DNA from: Clostridia bacterium
GTDB taxonomy: Bacteria; Bacillota_A; Clostridia; Oscillospirales; CAG-272
Direction of reading: 5' to 3'
Length of the DNA stretch: 11,861 bases
NCBI GenBank assembly: GCA_017472105.1
Contig: JAFUQY010000127.1
Location: forward strand, 1 to 11,861
Made by a program: the position numbers and the translations under genes. Shown here piece after piece: positions 6,667 through 11,861 of the stretch (its first letter is position 1; each line of letters begins with the position of its first letter). The notes beneath the pieces were generated by a model. It was not told where the DNA came from. It ran no database searches and was given only the letters and a program-made list of their open reading frames with translations.

Positions 6667-6695
6667 ATGATAGCACAAGTGACGCCCAAAGTCAA
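6667..6695 (-). promoter_or_regulatory. Sigma-A promoter of the HAD phosphatase gene
   Basis: On the minus strand, TTGACT (6695-6690), 17 bp, then TATCAT (6672-6667), with an extended -10 TG one base before the hexamer. The start site near 6660 leaves about 24 nt to the ATG at 6636 and supports that start. Confidence 0.8.
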
Positions 6696-6710
6696 CAGTT
6701 TCCGCAAAAA

Positions 6711-6747
6711 GCAAAAGGAAAAGGCACCCGATTTCTCAGATGCCTTT
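6711..6747 (-). terminator. Terminator of the jelly-roll lipoprotein gene
   Basis: On the minus strand, AAAGGCA (6747-6741) pairs with TGCCTTT (6726-6720) and the stem can extend by wobble pairs. It is followed by TTCCTTTTGCTTTTT. A second small dyad, AATTCAG/CTGAATT (6768-6787), overlaps the stop codon. Confidence 0.75.
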
Positions 6748-6785
6748 ATGTATTGCTTTAAGAATTCAATTCAGCTATATCTGAA

Positions 6786-8183
6786 TTAGTTCCAGTGGCA
6801 GTACAGACCAACGTTCATGTTACGTCCGCCCCAAGCGTCCTTGATGGTAACAACTACGTGGTTGGTACCTTCAACGATTGCGCCTTCGATAACAGCTTCG
6901 TCGAGAACCCATTCACCGGATGCCCAGTCCTGAGTTACAGCTTCGCCGTCGTGAACGTAAACTTCAACACCGTTGAGGTAGAAGTGGATAGCGTTGTCGT
7001 AAGAACCGTAGAGCTTCCATTCGTCACAGGTCTTGAGGTCTTCGAGGTCGGTAACTTCGAAGGTGGTGTGAGCGATGAGGCCGTGTACGTTGCCAACCCA
7101 GCCGAGGTCTGCGGTGCTGTCGTTGAGTACAGCGGTGTAGGTGGGCCAGGTTTCAGCGGTAGCGTAGTCGGTAGCGAAGTCAGCATGTTCGGTGAGGTAC
7201 TTCTTGAATTCGTCTCTGTCTTCAGGGAAGTGACCGCCGGCAGCAGAACCTTCTTCTACTTCTTCGCCGTCGATGTAGGGAGCAGAGAGAGCGATTGCAT
7301 TCCATTCACGGTTGGTTTCCATGATGTAAGCATCTCTCTTGGTGGAGTCGAGCTGGTACCAGATGTAACCGTCGAAGTCACGTCCGCCCCAAGCGTCCTT
7401 GATGGAAACTGCGATGTGGTTTTCACCTTCAACGAGCCAGTCCATAAGGGTGTCGCCGCCTTCCTGGTTGGGAAGGATCTGAACGTAAGAGGAACCGGTC
7501 CAGTCAGAAGCGCCGGAGAGGTTGTTGTCGTGGATGTAGTAGGGCTTGCCGTTTACGTAAACATATACGGTGTTGTCATATACCATCCAGAGTTCGTAGA
7601 GAGCATCTTCGTCAAGTTCTTCAACAGTGAAGTTCTTGTAAACGGTGAGACCGTGGTAGATAGCCTTGGTTTCCGGGTCGGGGTCGTTGAAGGGAGTTTC
7701 AGCAGCGATGAAGGAGTCAATAACGTCGCCGAACGGGCCCATAGCGGTTTCCCACTTAGCCATCATTTCGTAGTCAGCGTACCAGGTGGGGTTAGCAGCC
7801 TGCCACTTAGCCATTTCGTCGGTGTCAGCGGGATATTCGCCAACGAAGCCGGGGTTAGCAGCCTTTTCTTCGTCGTTGTAGGCGTAGTAGGGGCATTCGT
7901 GAGCCATCCAGTACCAGGTGTCCATCTGTTCGATAGCGTAGCCTTCCTTTTCAGGTTCAGCTTCAACTACGGGAGCTTCGGTTTCTGCTTCAGTCTGAGC
8001 TTCAGTTTCAGCTTCGGTTTCAGCTTCAGTTTCAGCTTCGGTGTCTTCAGCAGCGGGAGTGGTGTCTTCTACTGCGGGAGTAGTGTCACCGGTGGTATCT
8101 TCGTTCGTGGTGTCGCCGGAGCAAGCTGCGAAAGAAGCAGCGAGCATGGACAGAACGAGGAAGATGCTGAGGATCTTCTTCAT
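6786..8183 (-). CDS. Cell-surface lipoprotein with two tandem jelly-roll-like domains
   Basis: This secreted lipoprotein has 465 residues. ATG at 8183 lies 10 nt after AAGGAG (8199-8194). The signal peptide ends in a lipobox with Cys21 (LAASFAAC). Residues 22-80 are a Thr/Glu-rich stalk with TTPA repeats and five to six TEAE units. A Trp/Tyr-rich region (86-165) follows, then two homologous domains at about 177-279 and 367-465. Each starts HGL, has D-N-x-x-x-x-x-x-N-G followed by Y-x-H-D, and ends E-G-x-N-H-x-x-V-x-I-K-D-A-W-G-G-R. The F-V-x-x-L, V-Y-V-N-G, E-G-x-N-x-I-A-V order resembles the carbohydrate-binding jelly-roll fold at the N-terminus of glycoside hydrolase family 2 proteins. No catalytic domain is seen. 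The likely role is binding glycan or another polymer at the cell surface; this is inference. Codon bias and a strong promoter suggest high expression. I do not recognise a named family. Confidence 0.85.
   Translation of the reverse strand: MKKILSIFLVLSMLAASFAACSGDTTNEDTTGDTTPAVEDTTPAAEDTEAETEAETEAETEAQTEAETEAPVVEAEPEKEGYAIEQMDTWYWMAHECPYYAYNDEEKAANPGFVGEYPADTDEMAKWQAANPTWYADYEMMAKWETAMGPFGDVIDSFIAAETPFNDPDPETKAIYHGLTVYKNFTVEELDEDALYELWMVYDNTVYVYVNGKPYYIHDNNLSGASDWTGSSYVQILPNQEGGDTLMDWLVEGENHIAVSIKDAWGGRDFDGYIWYQLDSTKRDAYIMETNREWNAIALSAPYIDGEEVEEGSAAGGHFPEDRDEFKKYLTEHADFATDYATAETWPTYTAVLNDSTADLGWVGNVHGLIAHTTFEVTDLEDLKTCDEWKLYGSYDNAIHFYLNGVEVYVHDGEAVTQDWASGEWVLDEAVIEGAIVEGTNHVVVTIKDAWGGRNMNVGLYCHWN
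6822..7405 (-). repeat. 26-bp direct repeat from internal domain duplication
   Basis: An identical 26-bp stretch beginning ACGTCCGCCCCAAGCGTCC on the plus strand occurs at 6822-6847 and 7380-7405, 558 bp apart. It encodes the S/T-IKDAWGGR end of each jelly-roll-like domain. Recombination between copies would delete one domain in frame (558 is divisible by 3). Confidence 0.85.
7975..8046 (-). repeat. Six 12-bp tandem repeats encoding the TEAE stalk
   Basis: Six 12-bp units based on GCTTC(A/G)GTTTCA on the plus strand run from 7975 to 8046; the three at 7999-8034 are nearly identical. Each unit encodes four residues of the TEAE stalk, so gain or loss of units would change stalk length without shifting the frame. 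Confidence 0.85.
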
Positions 8184-8228
8184 GATCTTGTTTCTCCTTT
8201 TGAAAAGAGTAAGTAATTATGAATGAAT

Positions 8229-8310
8229 ATAGCATTCAACACCATTAATATACACCAAAACTCCCGATATGTCAAGGGATTTAAGGAAAAATTAAAGAGT
8301 TGAATGCTAT
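8229..8310. repeat. 12-bp perfect inverted repeat flanking the lipoprotein promoter
   Basis: ATAGCATTCAAC (8229-8240) and its exact reverse complement GTTGAATGCTAT (8299-8310) enclose 58 bp that contain the whole promoter at 8247-8275. The left arm begins at about the predicted transcription start. The left arm also forms a smaller dyad, GAATG/CATTC (8221-8237). Possible roles are an invertible promoter segment or paired regulator sites. No recombinase gene is in the window. Confidence 0.7.
8247..8275 (-). promoter_or_regulatory. Sigma-A promoter of the jelly-roll lipoprotein gene
   Basis: On the minus strand, TTGACA (8275-8270), 17 bp, then TATATT (8252-8247). The start near 8240 gives a leader of roughly 56 nt to the ATG at 8183. 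Confidence 0.85.
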
Positions 8311-8361
8311 TTTTCACACAAAATTCAATTTGTTAAAGGCAAAAGCGATCGCCGGCGCACA

Positions 8362-11055
8362 TCAGCTGATGATAACGGAGCCGAGTTCTTCGACATACGC
8401 AATTCTGGAATTGTCAGCGCCTTCCATATCCTCAGCGAACTGAGACAGGGGAATGTCCTTTTTCTCGCGCCGCAGGTAGTTGTAATGCGTGGAGCAGCCG
8501 TATTCGCGGTAGAGCTTCATGAGCGCCTCGTACTTCACATACAGCACGTCGTCCTGCCAGTAGAAGTAGTCGTCGAACTTCATCGGATGACCGAACGCGA
8601 GCAGATAGGGCTGTACACTGTTGACGCCGAAGAGACCGAAGTCCTCTGCAATGGCGTTTGCTGCGGCGGGCGTTGCTTCCTCGAACGAGAGCGGCATCAT
8701 CTCACCGCCGTCGGGATAGCGTCCCACATGCACGGTGCTCATCTTCGTGTAGAGAAGCTGGGAATCGACGACATTGCCGGATGCATCAAAGAGAGTCAGC
8801 GTATCGCCGTTTCCGAGGGACATTGCCGCGCGCAGACCTGTGTAGCCGTAGGTGTTTGCGTAGTCGGTGAGCGAAATGAGCGCGTATCCGCCGGGTTCAA
8901 TCACCGCGCTGCCGAAGGTCTGTGCCTTTGCGGGATCGAGAGCCTTGCCTTCATTGCCCTTGCCGATCTTCCAGCCGGAGAGCGAAACGGGTTCGTCGGA
9001 GGAGTTGTACAGCTCGATCCATTCCTTGTCGGTGCCGCGGTAGAAGACTTCGTTGATGACCACGCCGGGTTCGGGATCCGCCGCGGTTTTGGTGAAGGTC
9101 ACGTCAACGGAGGCGCTGCTGTCGGTGATGACGAGATAGCCGTCTTCGTTCAGCTCGCAGTTGGTGAAGGAAATTTCGTATTCATATCCGGGATCCGCGG
9201 TTACTTCGAAGGGAATGATGATATCGCGGATGTACTGACGTTCTTCGGCGTTTTCCATATCCACCCAGCAGACCGCCACGGTGCCGCCGTCGTTCTTGGT
9301 CAGCGTAAAGGATGTGGGGTTCTTCTTCGCCGTCAGCTTGGTGTAGCGCAGAACATTGGAAGCACGGGACTTCATGTAGTCGCGCACAATCTTGAGCTGA
9401 TTGTTCCAGTTGGTTCTCGATCCGCCCGCAACCGAGCCGATGGTCTGGATGGAGTATTCGGTTTCGCGTCCGGTGACGAGCATGAGGTAGTCCATGGTCT
9501 CCGCACAGATTTCGGGAGCAGCCACCGCCGACGCCATGGTGCACATCGTGGAGTAATACAGCTGAGCGAAGGTTTCGTTCTTCATCAGCTTGGTGTACCA
9601 GTTCTTGATCATCATCGAGGAAGAACCGTTCATGTATTCGTAGGGATTGTGGTCCGCACCGATACCGCCGAAGCCCATCGCGAGGTCAAGGTCCTTGCAC
9701 ATGAAGCGCCAGCGTCCGTCGGTGATACCGTCATTTTCGGGATGATAGAGGGATTTGTAGTCCTCGGGCGCGGTTTCGTAGTATCCGTCCGCGTTGTATC
9801 GCCATGCACGGAGGTTGTTGTGCGGCCAGTCCGTGTTGCCGATGAACGCATTGAACGCCACGTACTGGATGAAGTTTTCCATGTCGAACATGGTGTTGAT
9901 TTCTTCCCAGTTTTCTTCCTTCGTGAAGTCCGCGCGCAGAATCCACTTGAGCAGGCGGAGGAATTCGTCGTATTCCGCTTCACATCCGTCGTCAAGATAC
10001 CAGCCCGCGTAGTCGTAGCGTGTCGCGATGATGCCGTTGAGCGTGGTCATGTTTTCTTCGGCAACGCCGTAATGCGCTTCGAAGTAGTCCAGGTCGTAGT
10101 CCTCCTGCTGGATGAAGACGCCGTTGTACTTGCCGTTGAGGTATTCGACCGCCGGCTGGTTCGCAGGGGAGTCAAGCGTGGTCTTCTGGAGCAGGGAGAG
10201 CGCGAAGGGAGTATTGAAAACAGAGTTGGTTTCGTTGTTGCTTCCGCTCCGGTAGAGCACGGTATCGCTTGTGGAAACGGGAGTTCCGTCCGCGGTCCGG
10301 TAGCCCTGCCAGAAGCTCGATTCAAACTTGCCGGTGTCGGGCGTATAGGTGCGCCGTGCGAAGAATTTCAGCGATTTGCGCTTCTGTGCACGCTGGTACC
10401 CGCCGTTGACGCGGACGCCGCAGTTGAGACTGAACTGAAGGGAGCCGTCGAGATCGAACAGGGAATAGTTCACCGGACGTTCCCATTCGATGCCGCCCAT
10501 GTAGTAGTTCGTGGGCATCTGCGGCTGAACCCATCCGGAAAGACCGTAGCGCTGTGCGTTCTTGTACGTGTCACCCTCGACGAGGATACCGGTCGCACTG
10601 CTGTACAGGTTTTTGTCGTCCGTAATCAGGGCCATGACCGGCATGTCGAACCGTCCCTCGGCGGCGTGGATGTAGGAGTAGGAATACACCTCGGAAACCA
10701 TCGTCTCCCCGTCAAACAGGGCACAGCGGAGGGAGTATGTAAACGTCGAGTTGTCACCGGAATTGACGAATTTTGTCGTGATCGGTCCGGTGTATTCGGT
10801 CGAATCCGCAGTCGGCGTCGAGCAGTCGGTTGTGTAGCGCAGGGTATATGCGTTGTCATAGGTGAGGGTGAGCTCGGAGGGCTGCTGACCGGTCACGAAA
10901 ATCCCCGGCTGTACGGAAACGCCGATTTCGGCAGTGTCTTCCCGGGCAGTCAGAATCGCAAGGTCGCTCTCCGTTACCGGCTCCGTCTTCTCGATGCCGC
11001 AGGAAGTCAGCAGGGCAAGGAAAATCAGGAGCGTCACAAGTGCTTTTTTCATCAT
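8362..11055 (-). CDS. Large surface lipoprotein with chitobiase-like, CotH-kinase-like and lamin-tail domains
   Basis: This lipoprotein has 897 residues. The signal peptide has lipobox LTSC (Cys19). Residues 60-128 resemble the chitobiase C-terminal/Fn3-like module (LRYTTDCSTPTADSTEYTGPI). Residues 136 to about 580 match the CotH family: KRKSLKFFAR (225-234), then NGKYNGVFIQQEDYD (307-321), then GNTDWPHNN (406-414) and RFMCKDLDLAMGF (450-462), where Asp409, Asp455 and Asp457 are likely nucleotide or metal ligands. Known CotH proteins are atypical kinases, first seen in spore coats. Residues 664-775 form a lamin-tail domain (VVINEVFYRG, KEWIELYNSSDEPVSLSGW, GDTLTLFD). The last 90 residues are unassigned. 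ATG at 11055 has GAGGA 6 nt upstream and overlaps the queH stop by 4 nt; a second ATG at 11052 is also possible. The domain set suggests surface protein modification or adhesion, but the target is unknown. Confidence 0.9.
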   Translation of the reverse strand: MMKKALVTLLIFLALLTSCGIEKTEPVTESDLAILTAREDTAEIGVSVQPGIFVTGQQPSELTLTYDNAYTLRYTTDCSTPTADSTEYTGPITTKFVNSGDNSTFTYSLRCALFDGETMVSEVYSYSYIHAAEGRFDMPVMALITDDKNLYSSATGILVEGDTYKNAQRYGLSGWVQPQMPTNYYMGGIEWERPVNYSLFDLDGSLQFSLNCGVRVNGGYQRAQKRKSLKFFARRTYTPDTGKFESSFWQGYRTADGTPVSTSDTVLYRSGSNNETNSVFNTPFALSLLQKTTLDSPANQPAVEYLNGKYNGVFIQQEDYDLDYFEAHYGVAEENMTTLNGIIATRYDYAGWYLDDGCEAEYDEFLRLLKWILRADFTKEENWEEINTMFDMENFIQYVAFNAFIGNTDWPHNNLRAWRYNADGYYETAPEDYKSLYHPENDGITDGRWRFMCKDLDLAMGFGGIGADHNPYEYMNGSSSMMIKNWYTKLMKNETFAQLYYSTMCTMASAVAAPEICAETMDYLMLVTGRETEYSIQTIGSVAGGSRTNWNNQLKIVRDYMKSRASNVLRYTKLTAKKNPTSFTLTKNDGGTVAVCWVDMENAEERQYIRDIIIPFEVTADPGYEYEISFTNCELNEDGYLVITDSSASVDVTFTKTAADPEPGVVINEVFYRGTDKEWIELYNSSDEPVSLSGWKIGKGNEGKALDPAKAQTFGSAVIEPGGYALISLTDYANTYGYTGLRAAMSLGNGDTLTLFDASGNVVDSQLLYTKMSTVHVGRYPDGGEMMPLSFEEATPAAANAIAEDFGLFGVNSVQPYLLAFGHPMKFDDYFYWQDDVLYVKYEALMKLYREYGCSTHYNYLRREKKDIPLSQFAEDMEGADNSRIAYVEELGSVIIS

Positions 11056-11681
11056 CGTATATCCTCAGTGGTTGATTGTGCGGCTTCGCGCTGTTTCCGG
11101 CTGAATTCGCATCCGCAGTAGTCCTGACGGTACAGCCCGTATTCCGCACTCAGCTCAATGGAACGCTTGTAACCGTTTTTCTTTTTGAAGTCCGACGGAA
11201 GCCACTTCACGCCGTATTCCTTCTCAAGCTCCAGCCCGATTTCGTTCAGCCATGCCGCATTCTTGTGCGGACTGATCGAGAGGGTCGTGGTGAAGCAGTC
11301 GAATCCGCCGTCCCTCGCCGCTTCCGCAGTTTTTCTCAGGCGCAGCTTGTAGCATTGCCAGCACCGGGATCCGCCTTCGGGAAGCGCTTCCAGTCCGGCT
11401 GCCATTTCATAGAACGGTGCGGGATCGTATGCCGGCGCGAGGATCGGGTGGTCATATCCCGCCTGCCGGTTGAAGCGGTTCAGCTCCTCGAGCCGTGCGG
11501 TGAACTCGGATTCGGGTGAGATGTTCGGATTGTAGAAAAACAGGGTCAGATCAAAATACCGGGAGATGTACTCTAAAACGTACGAGGAGCACGGTGCACA
11601 GCAGGCATGCAGAAGAAGCCGGGGCTTTGTATTCAGTTCCGCGAGCGTCTTTTCCAGTATCAGTGAATAATTGACCTTCAT
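11052..11681 (-). CDS. queH: Epoxyqueuosine reductase QueH
   Basis: This 209-residue cytoplasmic iron-sulfur enzyme makes the last step of queuosine synthesis, reducing epoxyqueuosine to queuosine at the wobble base of tRNAs for Asp, Asn, His and Tyr. It replaces the unrelated cobalamin-dependent QueG. All family signatures are present: LLLHACCAPCSS (22-33) with Cys27, Cys28 and Cys31; FFYNPNISP (48-56); EGGSRCWQCYKLRL (102-115) with Cys107 and Cys110; TTTLSISPHKN (131-141); and DFKKKNGYKRSIELS followed by YGLYRQDYCGCEFS with Cys189 and Cys191. Length is typical. ATG at 11681 lies 5 nt after a perfect AGGAGG (11692-11687). Its TGA overlaps the ATG of the CotH-type lipoprotein gene as ATGATG, so the two are probably co-transcribed and translationally coupled. 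No other queuosine genes and no preQ1-type leader were seen. Confidence 0.95.
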   Translation of the reverse strand: MKVNYSLILEKTLAELNTKPRLLLHACCAPCSSYVLEYISRYFDLTLFFYNPNISPESEFTARLEELNRFNRQAGYDHPILAPAYDPAPFYEMAAGLEALPEGGSRCWQCYKLRLRKTAEAARDGGFDCFTTTLSISPHKNAAWLNEIGLELEKEYGVKWLPSDFKKKNGYKRSIELSAEYGLYRQDYCGCEFSRKQREAAQSTTEDIR

Positions 11682-11713
11682 GCCGTCCTCCTGTTACAAT
11701 AATATTTGCCGGG

Positions 11714-11741
11714 TAAAGCATACCAAACCAGGTATGCTTTA
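11714..11741. other. Strong hairpin upstream of queH
   Basis: TAAAGCATACC (11714-11724) and GGTATGCTTTA (11731-11741) form an 11-bp perfect stem with a 6-nt loop. It extends by G-C and G-U pairs on the plus strand. There is no clean U-tract on either strand: the plus side continues TTCGTTCTC and the minus side continues CCCGGC. It could be a weak terminator, an operator or a queH leader element. Confidence 0.6.
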
Positions 11742-11861
11742 TTCGTTCTCATGTTGAAGCTTCAATAGAAGGAGCAATGGACTAACGTAATCCTCCTTGG
11801 ACTAACCACGTCCGTGCGAAAGACTGTCAGCCATCCTTCTGTTGCAGCATTCGATTTCAGC
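11742..11861. other. Right-edge region without a recognisable gene
   Basis: This stretch holds a 12-bp palindrome, TTGAAGCTTCAA (11754-11765), and two direct copies of TGGACTAAC (11778-11786 and 11798-11806) 20 bp apart. On the minus strand one frame is open from the edge to a stop near 11766 (about 32 codons), but nothing in it is recognisable and it has no visible start. No convincing queH promoter was found. The best guess, TTGGTA to TATTAT (11699-11704), would put the start on top of the ribosome binding site, so it is unlikely. Confidence 0.35.

Noticed and set aside
6637..6714. Upstream ATG at 6714 for the HAD phosphatase
   Set aside because: The promoter at 6667-6695 lies inside this extension, and the ATG at 6636 has its own GAGGA and fits the family's N-terminus.
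7975..8046. CRISPR-like array from regularly spaced 12-bp repeats
   Set aside because: The units are contiguous with no spacers and encode a stalk in frame inside a lipoprotein.
6795..8216. 473-codon open frame on the plus strand opposite the jelly-roll lipoprotein
   Set aside because: Its low-complexity Val/Ser/Phe composition mirrors the TEAE stalk and codon bias of the real gene, and it has no ribosome binding site.
8341..8361. Intrinsic terminator after the CotH-type gene
   Set aside because: The GC-rich palindromes there (CGCCGGCG, GCGATCGC) are followed on the minus strand by only four Ts, and no stable stem with a U-tract could be drawn with confidence.
8485..11121. Very long open frame (878 codons) on the plus strand opposite the CotH-type gene
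   Set aside because: It is the complement of a real gene with biased third positions. Its translation has no signal, domain or ribosome binding site, whereas the minus strand shows clear CotH and lamin-tail motifs.

Overview
The window looks like chromosomal DNA from a Gram-positive, Clostridia-type anaerobe, probably a gut Oscillospirales or relative. This is an inference. It rests on strong AGGAGG-type ribosome binding sites, textbook sigma-A promoters (TTGACA, 17 bp, TATAAT-like), many lipoproteins with acidic Thr/Glu-rich tethers, orphan family-1-type solute-binding proteins, QueH in place of QueG, and CotH-family proteins. Base composition is moderately GC-rich in genes and AT-rich between them. 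No mobile element, CRISPR array, tRNA or rRNA was seen.

Layout. At 1-141 (minus) lies the N-terminus of a SulP-family anion transporter that runs off the left edge, with its own promoter. A 324-bp divergent spacer with several dyads leads to two tandem, clearly paralogous 507-residue solute-binding lipoproteins (466-1989 and 2162-3685, plus). Each has its own promoter and intrinsic terminator. Facing them is an AraC-type regulator with an unusual GNAT-like C-terminal half (3729-4895, minus). Divergent from that is a DeoR-type regulator (5106-5927, plus). It is driven by an exact consensus promoter that carries three ACAGTAAA repeats. A shared bidirectional terminator separates it from a HAD phosphatase of the phosphoglycolate phosphatase type (5971-6636, minus).

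The right half is all minus strand. It holds a probably well expressed lipoprotein with two tandem jelly-roll-like domains on a TEAE-repeat stalk (6786-8183). Upstream lies a very large lipoprotein combining chitobiase-like, CotH-kinase-like and lamin-tail domains (8362-11055), which overlaps the epoxyqueuosine reductase gene queH (11052-11681) by 4 nt. The last 180 bp hold a strong hairpin and short repeats but no gene I can recognise.

How the genes may work together. Four secreted lipoproteins and two or three regulators suggest an envelope and nutrient-acquisition neighbourhood. The two binding proteins have no permease or ATPase here, so they would have to use a transporter encoded elsewhere. 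The AraC-like and DeoR-like genes are the obvious candidate regulators, but no operator is proven. The two most notable signals are a perfect 12-bp inverted repeat bracketing the promoter of the jelly-roll lipoprotein (a candidate invertible promoter or looping operator) and the AraC-GNAT fusion.
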